Origin: Rhodospirillales bacterium
GTDB taxonomy: Bacteria; Pseudomonadota; Alphaproteobacteria; Reyranellales; Reyranellaceae
NCBI GenBank assembly: GCA_016699855.1
Contig: CP064988.1
Coordinates: 3,500,501-3,564,500 of the forward strand
Reading direction: 5' to 3'
DNA length: 64,000 nucleotides
The notes under the pieces are model-generated. The model had not been told where the DNA came from, searched no databases, and worked only from the letters and a program-made list of their open reading frames with translations. This document shows, in pieces, positions 30,218 to 38,344 of the stretch (positions are counted from its first letter, which is position 1; each line of letters starts with the position of its first letter). The position numbers were made by a program, and so were the translations under genes.

Positions 30218-30610
30218 ATGGCGGTGTTCCTGTCGCACAAGGACCGGGCGGAACTCGTCCAGATCCTCAAGCTGGTCAATCCGCTGACCGCGACCGCGTA
30301 CGGTCCGGCGCTGGATACCTGGCTCGGCTACGCGTTGATCGCCGGCGAGGGCAAGTCGATCGACGCCCTTGTCGGGATACTGCGCACCATCAATCCGATG
30401 ACCGTCGCGGCCTACGGGCCGGCTCTCGATGCCTGGGCGGCGCTGGCGAAGATCCTGCCGATGGCCGGCGCGCGCGTGGCGTTGACGCAGGTCCTGAGGA
30501 CGATCAATCCGATGACCGCGTCCGCCTATGGGCCGGCGCTCGACCGGTGGGCCGAGCTCTGGGAGCGCCGGCGGACGCCGTCGCGGCCGACCGGACCGCT
30601 GGTCGCCTGA
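30218..30610 (+). CDS. Small protein of three 38-residue repeats
   Basis: Not recognised as a known family. The 130-residue product consists of three tandem units with a period of exactly 38 residues: conserved INP-T-AYGPALD-W cores place Asn at 21, 59 and 97, Asp at 33, 71 and 109, and Trp at 35, 73 and 111. The pattern NPxTxxAYGPALDxW is followed each time by a hydrophobic helix-like stretch. There is no signal peptide or membrane helix. A strong ribosome-binding site (GGGGGAGGG) precedes the ATG at 30218. It looks like a small solenoid or helical-hairpin repeat protein; role unknown. Confidence 0.7.
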   Translation: MAVFLSHKDRAELVQILKLVNPLTATAYGPALDTWLGYALIAGEGKSIDALVGILRTINPMTVAAYGPALDAWAALAKILPMAGARVALTQVLRTINPMTASAYGPALDRWAELWERRRTPSRPTGPLVA

Positions 30611-30623
30611 CGACGTCGGCGGC

Positions 30624-32069
30624 TCACCCGTCCAGTTCCTCCTTCAGGAACCGGTCGACCAGCCGGTCGGCGCGGGCGCGGTCGCCCAGCGTGTGGGCGC
30701 GCTGCAGGTTGCGCGGGCTCGACGCCAGGTAGAAGCGCTCGTACTGCTCGTTGCGGCTGGCCAGCGGCCCGCCGGCGAAATCCCATCCCAGCCGGAAGAC
30801 GCGCGCCCGCGTCTCGGCGTCGAGACCCTTGGCGCCGGGAATGTAGCGGTCGATCAGCGGCCGCAGCGCCGGATCGGCGAACTGCGCCGCCGTCGGCGCC
30901 GCGAACACGTTGTGCGATCCGATCTGGCGGATGATCTCGTTGACGCGCGGGAACCACAGCGGCAGCGTCGCGCGCAGCGCGTGCAGCGGCGCCAGCTTGC
31001 AGAACCACACGCCGTCGCCGTAGTCGAAGGCGCCGGCCTCGGCCGCGACGATCGCCGAGCGCGTGAACTCGGCGTAGGTCTGGATCTCGCCCAGCATGGC
31101 GTGCGTCGCCGGGTCGGCGGCGTTGATCGCCTCGGCCATGCGCGCCGCCAGCCCCCACGCGAACTCCAGCTTGGTCTGCGCCCGGATCATGGTCTGCTGC
31201 ATGATGTTGGGCATCCAGCTGCGCATCATCACGCTGTTGTAGACGGCGCGGTTGGCGTCGATGAAGACGCGCTCGCGCGGCACCTCGACGTCGTCGAAGA
31301 TGACGAACGCGTCCTGCTCGTCGAAGCGGCTGGACAGCGGATGGTCGAAACGGTTCCGCGAGCCGGCGACGCTGTCGCGGCAGATGAACTTCATGCCCGG
31401 CGCCGACATCGGCACGCAGAACGACAACGCGTAGTCGTCGGCGCCCTCCGGCAGCGGCGAGGCGGGATAGACCGCCATCTCGTCGGCGAACGGCGCCAGG
31501 GTGGCGAGCACGCGCGCGCCGCGCACGACGATGCCGTGCGCGGTCTCGCCGACCTTGCGCAGCGCCACCTCGTTGCCGGCGAAGGGCGCGTCGCCCGTCG
31601 CCTTGTCGACGGTGGGATGCACGATGGTGTGCGTCAGCGACCAGTCCTCGCGGCGCAGCCGCTTCTGGTACGCGACCAGATTGGCGGCGCCGGCCTCGTT
31701 GCCGAAATTCGCCCACTCCGCCGCGCGGCCGGCGAAGCCCGCGAACGTCACGTTCATGTAGTCGGGCGTGCGGCCCATCAGGCCGACGGAGTACTCCGCC
31801 ACCGCCTCCAGCGCGACGTGGCGGCGCGCCAGATCCTCGCGCGAACGCGGGATCATGTGGCTGGCGGCGATCGCCTCGCCGGTCTCCGGATCGGGGACGA
31901 GCAGCGCGTCGGCGCGCTGGTGGTGCAGATCGAACACCTCGGCCAGCGCGCGGGCGGCGCCGCCGAGCTGGGGATGGTCGGCGACGTCGGCGACCCGGCC
32001 GTCGCCCAGCCAGATCTCGCGCGCGCCTTTCAGTCCGGCGAGGAACTGCGCGCCGGTGCGGGCGGGCAT
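30624..32069 (-). CDS. HpaB-like 4-hydroxyphenylacetate 3-hydroxylase family flavoenzyme
   Basis: A 481-residue protein of the HpaB family of FADH2-dependent aromatic monooxygenases. Visible blocks: MIPRSREDLARRHVALEAVAEYSVGLMGRTPDYMN, SLTHTIVHPTVDK, FVIFDDVEVPRERVF and FPRVNEIIRQIGSHNVFAAPT. It needs reduced flavin from a partner reductase (HpaC type) not seen nearby. It is encoded 6 nt after the D-aminoacylase gene, so they form an operon. Other members of the family act on chlorophenols or are 4-hydroxybutyryl-CoA dehydratase-related, hence the cautious name. Confidence 0.85.
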   Translation of the reverse strand: MPARTGAQFLAGLKGAREIWLGDGRVADVADHPQLGGAARALAEVFDLHHQRADALLVPDPETGEAIAASHMIPRSREDLARRHVALEAVAEYSVGLMGRTPDYMNVTFAGFAGRAAEWANFGNEAGAANLVAYQKRLRREDWSLTHTIVHPTVDKATGDAPFAGNEVALRKVGETAHGIVVRGARVLATLAPFADEMAVYPASPLPEGADDYALSFCVPMSAPGMKFICRDSVAGSRNRFDHPLSSRFDEQDAFVIFDDVEVPRERVFIDANRAVYNSVMMRSWMPNIMQQTMIRAQTKLEFAWGLAARMAEAINAADPATHAMLGEIQTYAEFTRSAIVAAEAGAFDYGDGVWFCKLAPLHALRATLPLWFPRVNEIIRQIGSHNVFAAPTAAQFADPALRPLIDRYIPGAKGLDAETRARVFRLGWDFAGGPLASRNEQYERFYLASSPRNLQRAHTLGDRARADRLVDRFLKEELDG

Positions 32070-32075
32070 GGCGCC

Positions 32076-33794
32076 TCAGACCGCGCGCTGCGCGCCGCGC
32101 ACGAGGCGGCCCGGCATCGCGCCGGTGCGCTCGCCGTCGCGGAACACGATCTCGCCCGACACCACGGTGGCGGTGAAGCCCTCGGCGCGCTGCATCAGGC
32201 GGCGGCCGCCGGTCGGCAGGTCGTAGGCGACCTCGGGCGAGCGCAGCGACAGGCGGTCGAAATCCACCACGTTGATGTCGGCCTTGTAGCCGGGCGCCAG
32301 AACGCCGCGGTCGTTGAGGCCGACGGCGGCCGCCGTCTCGCGCGCCTGCGACGACACGACGGCCTCGATCGACATCCGCTCGCCGCGGCGGTCGCGCGCC
32401 CAGTGGGTCAGCATGTAGGTCGGCGCGCTGGCGTCGCAGATGATGCCGACATGGGCGCCGCCGTCGCCGAGGCCGGGCAGCGTGTCGCGGTGGCGCAGCA
32501 TCTCCAGCGCGACGTCGAGGTTGCCGTCGGCGTAGTTGAGGAACGGCACGTAGAGCAGGCCGCGCCCGTCGCGCTCGAGCAGCGCGTCGTAGGCGACCTC
32601 CTGCGGCGCGCGGCCGGTGCGCTGCGCGATGCTGGCGAGGCTGCTGGTGGCGGGCGGCTCGTAGTCCGGCGGATCGCCCATCAGGAAGATGCGGTCGTAG
32701 TTGGCGATCCGCTCCAGCACGTCGCGGTGGTCGATCGGCTTCTCCGACAGGATCGCCGCCCGGACCTCGGGCTTGCGCAGCTCGGCCACCCGCTGCGCCA
32801 GCGGCAGGTGGGCGATCCTGCGGTAGGTCGGATGGGTGAAGAACGGGTTGCGCGACAGCTCGAGGCCCAGCGTCAGGCCGACCGCGCGCGGGCAGACCTG
32901 CGCCTTGATCGGCAGGCCGTCGTTCGACGCGCGCTCGATCAGGTCCAGCGTCTTGCGCCAGCGGTTGGGCGCGCGGTCGTTCTGCGCCAGCGAGATCGAC
33001 AGCGGCCGGCCCGACGCCTCGACGATCCGCCGCAGCATGGCGAACTCGGAATCGACGTCGCGCAGGTCGGACACGATCTGCAGCACGCCGGTGCCGGCGT
33101 CCTTGAGCCCGAGCGCGATGTCGGTCAGCTCCGACTCCTCCGCCGTCAGGGTCGGGATGTGGCGGCCGTCGCTGGCGCGGTGGTTGATGGTGCGCGAGGT
33201 GCCGAAGCCCAGCGCGCCGGCGCGCATCGCCTCGGTCGCCAGCCGGCGCATCTCGGTGCGGTCCGCCGCCGTCGCCGGCTCGCGGTCGACGCCGCGCTGG
33301 CCCATGACGTAGACGCGGAGCGCGGCGTGCGGCAGCTGTGCGGCCACGTCGATGTCGTAGCGGCGCGACCCCAGCGCGTCGAGGTAGTCGCCGAAGCTCT
33401 CCCAGTTCCACGGCAGGCCGGCGACCAGCACGGGCTCGGGGATGTCCTCGACACCCTCCATCAGCTTGATCAGCAGGTCGTGGTCGGTCCTGCGAACCGG
33501 CGCGAAGCCGACGCCGCAATTGCCCATCAGCACCGTGGTCACGCCGAGCTCGGAGGAGGGCGTGACCTGGCCGCTCCACGTCACCTGGCCGTCGTAGTGG
33601 GTGTGGATGTCGACGAAGCCCGGCATCACCATCCGGCCCTTGGCGTCGATCTCCTCGGCGCCGCGCGCCGCGAGGTTCGGCGCGACCGCCACGATCCGGC
33701 CGTCGGCGATGGCGATATCGGCCTCGAACGGCTTGGCGCCGGTGCCGTCCACGACGGTGCCGTTGCGGATGACGAGGCTTGGATCGGCCGCCAT
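32076..33794 (-). CDS. N-acyl-D-amino-acid deacylase family amidohydrolase
   Basis: A 572-residue metal-dependent amidohydrolase. The composite beta-sandwich/TIM-barrel fold is indicated by the N-terminal LVIRNGTVVDGTGAKPFEADIAI and the metal motif GFVDIHTHYDGQ (His64, His66, Asp68). Other D-aminoacylase landmarks are TVLMGNCGVGFAP, GALGFGTSRT and LGDGGAHVGIICDAS, with the DG-GAH metal aspartate. The C-terminus is GVLAPGYKADINVVDFD. It probably hydrolyses an N-acylated D-amino acid or a related amide. First gene of an operon with the HpaB-like gene. Confidence 0.88.
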   Translation of the reverse strand: MAADPSLVIRNGTVVDGTGAKPFEADIAIADGRIVAVAPNLAARGAEEIDAKGRMVMPGFVDIHTHYDGQVTWSGQVTPSSELGVTTVLMGNCGVGFAPVRRTDHDLLIKLMEGVEDIPEPVLVAGLPWNWESFGDYLDALGSRRYDIDVAAQLPHAALRVYVMGQRGVDREPATAADRTEMRRLATEAMRAGALGFGTSRTINHRASDGRHIPTLTAEESELTDIALGLKDAGTGVLQIVSDLRDVDSEFAMLRRIVEASGRPLSISLAQNDRAPNRWRKTLDLIERASNDGLPIKAQVCPRAVGLTLGLELSRNPFFTHPTYRRIAHLPLAQRVAELRKPEVRAAILSEKPIDHRDVLERIANYDRIFLMGDPPDYEPPATSSLASIAQRTGRAPQEVAYDALLERDGRGLLYVPFLNYADGNLDVALEMLRHRDTLPGLGDGGAHVGIICDASAPTYMLTHWARDRRGERMSIEAVVSSQARETAAAVGLNDRGVLAPGYKADINVVDFDRLSLRSPEVAYDLPTGGRRLMQRAEGFTATVVSGEIVFRDGERTGAMPGRLVRGAQRAV

Positions 33795-33985
33795 GGTCGC
33801 TTCTCCCTGGGTCGCGTCTGATTGGGCGGGAGTGTAGCGCCGGCCCGGGCGGTTGCCGACCCGTCGTTTTCGCGCGGCTCCTCTGTCGCGTGGACGCGCG
33901 GAAACGCCGGCGCGCGGGGCGGCCGGTCGGAAGCGCTTTGGTCGGGGGAAGGGCGGCGGTGGGCGCCGCCGTCAGGCCGCGGGCG

Positions 33986-34261
33986 TCAGCGGCGCACGAA
34001 GTTGCGGCGGCGCGGCGGTCCGCCGGCCATGCCGGGACGCTCGTCCTTGTGGCGGAAGATGACGCGGCCCTTGCCCAGGTCGTACGGCGTCATCTCGACG
34101 GTGACGCGGTCGCCGGCCAAGGCGCGGATGCGGTTCTTCTTCATGCGCCCGGACGTGTAGGCGATGATCTCGTGGCCCGATTCGAGGTTGACGCGGAAAC
34201 GCCCGTCCGGCAGCAGCTCGGCCACCGTACCCTGCATTTCGATCAGCTCTTCCTTGGCCAT
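33986..34261 (-). CDS. infA: Translation initiation factor IF-1
   Basis: S1-domain factor that binds the ribosomal A site at initiation. The 91-residue product begins MAKEELIEMQGTVAELLPDGRFRVNLESGHEIIAYTSGRMKKNRIR, which matches the family closely. The usual bacterial length is 72; here the C-terminus continues as a basic, proline- and arginine-rich tail (PGMAGGPPRRRNFVRR). Such tails occur in some alphaproteobacteria. It lies 84 nt downstream of cspA on the same strand. Confidence 0.95.
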   Translation of the reverse strand: MAKEELIEMQGTVAELLPDGRFRVNLESGHEIIAYTSGRMKKNRIRALAGDRVTVEMTPYDLGKGRVIFRHKDERPGMAGGPPRRRNFVRR

Positions 34262-34304
34262 GTGGCGCTATCTCTCGCTCTACGTGCGTGGTCGGGGGAG
34301 TGAC

Positions 34305-34330
34305 GGGTCCCCGGCGGCTGCCGGGAACCC
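34305..34330 (-). terminator. Hairpin between cspA and infA
   Basis: On the minus strand GGGTTCCCGGC and GCCGGGGACCC form an 11 bp stem (one G-U pair) with a four-base loop. It starts 15 nt after the cspA stop. No T-run follows, so it is more likely a partial or Rho-linked terminator or an mRNA-end-stabilising hairpin. Confidence 0.4.
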
Positions 34331-34345
34331 GACCCAGGTCGGTGG

Positions 34346-34549
34346 TTAGCCGGCCTGCAGGTTGACGGCCGCCGGCTTGCCGCGGTCCATCGAGACCTCG
34401 AACGTCACGACCTGGCCCTCGTTCAGCGAACGGAGACCGGCGCGCTCGACGGCCGAAATGTGCACGAACACATCCTTAGAGCCGTCCTCCGGCTGGATGA
34501 ATCCGAAACCCTTGGTCGGGTTGAACCACTTGACGGTGCCCTTCGGCAT
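34346..34549 (-). CDS. Cold-shock protein (CspA family)
   Basis: A 67-residue single-stranded nucleic-acid-binding chaperone. Both RNA-binding motifs are present: KGFGFIQ (RNP1, about residues 14-20) and VFVHISA (RNP2, about 28-34), after MPKGTVKWFNPT. The ATG at 34549 has the ribosome-binding site AAGGAG 6 nt upstream. A long gene-free region follows upstream (34550-34841), consistent with the long 5' leaders of cold-shock mRNAs, although I do not see a defined thermosensor fold. Confidence 0.93.
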   Translation of the reverse strand: MPKGTVKWFNPTKGFGFIQPEDGSKDVFVHISAVERAGLRSLNEGQVVTFEVSMDRGKPAAVNLQAG

Positions 34550-34841
34550 GGTCGCTCCTTGGAAGTAAGTACGACGCACATGGTGCGCAAAAAGGCGCCG
34601 GGCGGGGATCGCGCGGCGCACACCATTCGAATTTTTGGTAGGTCCAGAGCGGGCCGCCTCGCACGAGGCGACGACGGCCTAGGCGGGCCAAAGTCGGATG
34701 CTTCGCGGGAAGAAACACTATCGGGCCGCGAAGATCAAGGCCCAATCGCGCCGCCGGCGGGGTGCCCAGCCGGCCGGCGGCGGCCGTTGACGGCGCCCCC
34801 GCGCGGCCCCAGCGTCGGCGCCGGACAGGATGGAGGGACCC

Positions 34842-35933
34842 ATGCCCGTGCGGGTGATCGGCATGATCGGGGTGACGCCCCCGGCCGGCGAGGACACCGT
34901 CCACGTCATCAAGGGCGGCATTTCGGCACCCTACCTGCGGGATTTCGCCCGCGCCCACGACGCCGCCGGCTTCGATCTGGCGCTGGTCGGCTACACGGCA
35001 TCCTCGGCCGAGGGCTTCCTGGTCGCGCAGCACGCCGCCGCGCACACCGAACGGCTGGGGTTCCTGATCGCCCACCGTCCCGGCTTCGTGGCGCCGACCC
35101 TGGCGGCGCGCAAGATCGCGACCTTCGACCACCTCGCGGGCGGCCGGGTGGCGATCCACATCATCGCCGGCGCCAGCGAGCCGGAGCAGTGGGGCGACGG
35201 CGATTTCGCGCCCAAGGAGGAGCGATACCGCCGCGCCGCCGAGTACATCGAGGTCATGAAGCTGGCGTGGACCGCGCCGCGAAGGTTCGACTTCGAGGGC
35301 GAATTCTACCGGGTCAAGGGCGCGCGCTCGGACGTCCGCCCGCTCCAGACGCCCCATCCACCGCTGTTCTTCGGCGGCTCCTCGGACGGCGCCCTGGCGA
35401 TGGGATCGCGGCATTGCGACGTGTTCGCGATGTTCGGCGAGCCGCTGGCCGCGACCCGCGCCCGCATCGCCGCGTTCCGCGCCATGGCGGCGGCGCACGG
35501 CCGCGTGCCGGGCTTCAACATGTCGTTCCGCCCGATCGTCGCCGACACCGAGGACGCGGCGTGGGCGCGGGCGCGGCGCATCCTCGAGGGCGTGCGCCGC
35601 CAGGCCGACGCCGCTGGCTTCGGCGCCACCAAGGACAAGCCGCTCGACCACTCCGCCCGCCGCCTGCTCGATTTCGCGGCCGAGGGCGAGGTGCACGACG
35701 CGCGGCTGTGGATGCCGATCGCCGAGGCCACCGGCGCGGTCGGCAACACCTCCTGCCTCGTCGGCACGGCCGAGCAGGTCGCCGACGCGCTGCTGGAATA
35801 CTACAAGCTCGGCGTCCACTCGTTCCTGATCCGCGGCTTCGATCCGTTCAACGACACCGTCGAATTCGGCCGCGAGCTGATCCCGCGCCTGCGCGCGGGC
35901 GCCGCCGCGCTGGACCGCGCCCAGGCGGCGTGA
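34842..35933 (+). CDS. LLM-class flavin-dependent oxidoreductase (SsuD-like)
   Basis: A 363-residue bacterial luciferase-like monooxygenase. SsuD-group features include HVIKGGISAPYLRDFARAHDAAGFD, GFLIAHRPGFVAPTLAARKIATFDHLAGGRVAIHIIAG and QTPHPPLFFGGSSDGAL. Such enzymes use FMNH2 to oxidise substrates such as alkanesulfonates. The ATG at 34842 is preceded by GGAGGG; a second ATG 12 nt upstream overlaps that site and is less likely. A GST gene starts 7 nt after its stop, suggesting cotranscription. Substrate unknown. Confidence 0.88.
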   Translation: MPVRVIGMIGVTPPAGEDTVHVIKGGISAPYLRDFARAHDAAGFDLALVGYTASSAEGFLVAQHAAAHTERLGFLIAHRPGFVAPTLAARKIATFDHLAGGRVAIHIIAGASEPEQWGDGDFAPKEERYRRAAEYIEVMKLAWTAPRRFDFEGEFYRVKGARSDVRPLQTPHPPLFFGGSSDGALAMGSRHCDVFAMFGEPLAATRARIAAFRAMAAAHGRVPGFNMSFRPIVADTEDAAWARARRILEGVRRQADAAGFGATKDKPLDHSARRLLDFAAEGEVHDARLWMPIAEATGAVGNTSCLVGTAEQVADALLEYYKLGVHSFLIRGFDPFNDTVEFGRELIPRLRAGAAALDRAQAA

Positions 35934-35940
35934 CGCCGCG

Positions 35941-36546
35941 ATGCTGCTGATCGGCGTCGACCGCTCGCCCTACACGCGGCGCGTGGCGATCACGCTGAAC
36001 GTCTACGGCATGGCCTACGAGCGGCGCGCCGCGTCGGGGTTCGGCGACCGGGAGGAGGTGCGCGCCGCCAATCCGCTGGGCCGCATCCCGGCGCTGGTGC
36101 TCGATGGCGGCGAGACGCTGGTCGACAGCGCCGCGATCATCGACCATCTGGACGAGGCGCACGGCCGCGACCGCGCGCTGACGCCGGCGGCGGGCGCCGA
36201 CCGGCGCGCCGTGCTGCGGGTCGCGGCGCTGATGATGGGCTGTTGCGACAAGGCGCTCCAGGCGGCCTACGAACGCAACCACCGCCCGCCCGAGAAGGTC
36301 CACCCGCCATGGATCGACGACTGCGCGGCGCAGGCCGCGAACGCACTCGCGGCCGTCGACGCGATGGTCGAGCCGGGCGCGCCGTACCTGCTGCTGGGCC
36401 GCCTCACCCAGGCCGACGTGACGGCGTTCGTCGCCGAGCGCATCGCCCGCGGTGTCGGCATCGACACCGACGCCTGCGCGCCACGCCTGCGCGCGCACGC
36501 GCGGCGCCTGGTGGAGTTGCCGGCGTTCAAGGCGACGGAGCCCTGA
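35941..36546 (+). CDS. Glutathione S-transferase family protein
   Basis: A 201-residue GST. The N-terminal thioredoxin-like domain contains the active-site-like SPYTRRVAITLNVYG (Ser9 or Tyr at the start of helix 1), the cis-proline motif GRIPALV and the glutathione-binding DSAAIIDHLD. The C-terminal helical domain runs from about residue 85 and includes LTQADVTAFVAERI. It follows the LLM oxidoreductase by 7 nt, so it may handle glutathione adducts or the products of that enzyme. Confidence 0.85.
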   Translation: MLLIGVDRSPYTRRVAITLNVYGMAYERRAASGFGDREEVRAANPLGRIPALVLDGGETLVDSAAIIDHLDEAHGRDRALTPAAGADRRAVLRVAALMMGCCDKALQAAYERNHRPPEKVHPPWIDDCAAQAANALAAVDAMVEPGAPYLLLGRLTQADVTAFVAERIARGVGIDTDACAPRLRAHARRLVELPAFKATEP

Positions 36547-36576
36547 TGCCGCTGGCCGGTCTGCGGGCGGCGCTGA

Positions 36577-36760
36577 CCCCTCATCCACCCTTCGGGCACC
36601 TTCTCCCCCGATGACGGGGGAGACGGAAAAATGAGAAGTCGAGCTCGCTTCCTTCTTCTCCCATGCGGCGGAGAACGGAAGAACGATACGCTCGGAGATG
36701 TAATTCCCTTCTCCCCCGCCTTGCGGGGGAGAAGGTGGCGCGGAGCGCCGGATGAGGGGT
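36577..36760. repeat. Family B inverted-repeat element, copy 2
   Basis: Modules shared with the element at 9531 but in the opposite order: ACCCCTCATCC, GGGCACCTTCTCCCCCGATGA and CGGGGGAG on the left, CCTTCTCCCCCGCCTTGCGG, GGGAGAAGGTGGCGCG and GCGCCGGATGAGGGGT on the right. The central part (about 36625-36700) is not shared. No gene lies in it. Confidence 0.65.
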
Positions 36761-36895
36761 CTTCGCCAGATCCGGTTCCGGCTGTCGACATGCGGCCCGC
36801 GCTCACGCGCCTCGCAATGAAACTCGCTTTGAAATCGATGCCCGGCCGGCTTTAGTGCGGCGCGCGATCCCATCCCCCGTTGCGATAGCGGCCCC

Positions 36896-38230
36896 ATGAC
36901 CAAAATGCTCCGTCTCGGCGCCTTCATGCGTCCCGTCAGCATCCACACCGCGGCGTGGCGCTATCCCGGCGCCTATCCCGACGCTAATTTCAACTGGCCG
37001 CACCTCAAGCGCTTCGCCCAGACCTTGGAGCGCGGCAAGTTCGACGCCTTCTTCATGGCCGACCATCTGGCCGTGCTGAACATGCCGGTCGAGGCGCTGA
37101 AGCGCAGCGCCACGGTGACGTCGATCGATCCGCCGACCCTGCTGCCGGCGCTGGCGGCGGTGACCGAGCGTCTCGGCCTGATCGCCACCGGCTCGACCAC
37201 CTTCGAGCAGCCCTACCATCTGGCCCGCCGCTTCGCCTCGCTGGACCACCTCAGCGGCGGCCGCGCCGCGTGGAACATCGTCACCACCTCGAACCCCGAC
37301 GCGGCGTTGAATTTCGGGCTCGACGACCACATGGAGCACGACGAGCGCTACCGCCGCGCGCGCGAGTTCTACGACGTCGTCACCGGGCTGTGGGACAGCT
37401 GGGCCGACGACGCCTTCATCCGCGATGTCGAGGCCGGCATCTATTTCGATCCCGCCAAGATGCGGGTGCTGAACCACAAGGGGAAATACTACTCCGTGCG
37501 CGGGCCGCTCAACGTGGCGCGGCCGGTGCAGGGATGGCCGGTGATCGTGCAGGCCGGCGCCTCGGAGGCCGGCAAGCAGCTCGCCGCCGAGACCGCCGAG
37601 GTGGTGTTCGCCGGCATCGGCGGCCTGGCCGACGGCAAGCGCCTGTTCGCCGACATCAAGGGCCGCATGGCGGCCGTCGGCCGCGACCGCGATTCGCTAA
37701 AGATCCTGCCCGGCGCCTTCGTGGTGGTCGGCGACACGGTCGAGGAGGCCCGCGCCAAGCGCGCCCATCTCGACAGCCTCGTGCACTACGACAGCGCCAT
37801 CGCCTCGCTGTCGATCGCGCTGGGCCACGACGCGTCGAAGTTCGATCCCGACGGGCCGCTGCCGGAGATCCCCGAGACCAACGCCAGCCAGAGCGGCCGC
37901 GAGCGCGCTATCGCGCTGGCCAAGCGCGACGGACTCACGGTGCGCCAGCTCGCCCAGCGCCTCGGCGGCTTCGCCGGCCTGTCCTTCGTCGGCACGCCCG
38001 CGACCATCGCCGACCAGATGGAGGAGTGGCTGCATGAGGAGGGCAGCGACGGCTTCAACGTGATGTTCCCGTACCTCCCGGCGGGGCTCGACGATTTCGT
38101 CGACCGCGTCGTGCCCGAGCTGCAGCGCCGCGGCCTCTTCCGCCGCGAGTACGAGGGCAGGACCCTGCGCGAGAACCTCGGCCTCGCCCGTCCGCCCAAC
38201 CGCTTCTTCGAGAAGGCGGCGCCAGCCTAG
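36896..38230 (+). CDS. LLM-class flavin monooxygenase, NtaA/DmoA/DszA family
   Basis: A 444-residue luciferase-like FMNH2-dependent monooxygenase. Its long form and landmarks (WRYPGAYPDANFNWPHLKRFAQTLERGKFDAFFMADH, FEQPYHLARRFASLDHLSGGRAAWNIVTTS, HMEHDERYRRAREFYDVVTGLWDSW, VQAGASEAGKQLA) match the NtaA/SnaA/DmoA group acting on nitrilotriacetate, dimethyl sulfide or dibenzothiophene sulfone. A partner flavin reductase is not seen. Substrate cannot be inferred. Confidence 0.9.
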   Translation: MTKMLRLGAFMRPVSIHTAAWRYPGAYPDANFNWPHLKRFAQTLERGKFDAFFMADHLAVLNMPVEALKRSATVTSIDPPTLLPALAAVTERLGLIATGSTTFEQPYHLARRFASLDHLSGGRAAWNIVTTSNPDAALNFGLDDHMEHDERYRRAREFYDVVTGLWDSWADDAFIRDVEAGIYFDPAKMRVLNHKGKYYSVRGPLNVARPVQGWPVIVQAGASEAGKQLAAETAEVVFAGIGGLADGKRLFADIKGRMAAVGRDRDSLKILPGAFVVVGDTVEEARAKRAHLDSLVHYDSAIASLSIALGHDASKFDPDGPLPEIPETNASQSGRERAIALAKRDGLTVRQLAQRLGGFAGLSFVGTPATIADQMEEWLHEEGSDGFNVMFPYLPAGLDDFVDRVVPELQRRGLFRREYEGRTLRENLGLARPPNRFFEKAAPA

Positions 38231-38344
38231 GCGGCGCCCTCTCGCCTGGCCTCTCCCCCGATCGAGGAGAGGAATAGCAAGCCGGAGAAGAGAGGCGGAA
38301 GCCGCACCTACGCTCACGTTCCTCTCCCCCTGTCTGGATCGGGG

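Noticed and set aside
30526..33579. A very long open frame antisense-register to the HpaB/D-aminoacylase genes
   Set aside because: Its composition is Arg/Pro/Ala-rich as expected for an alternative frame in GC-rich DNA; the true proteins in the other frame are clear.
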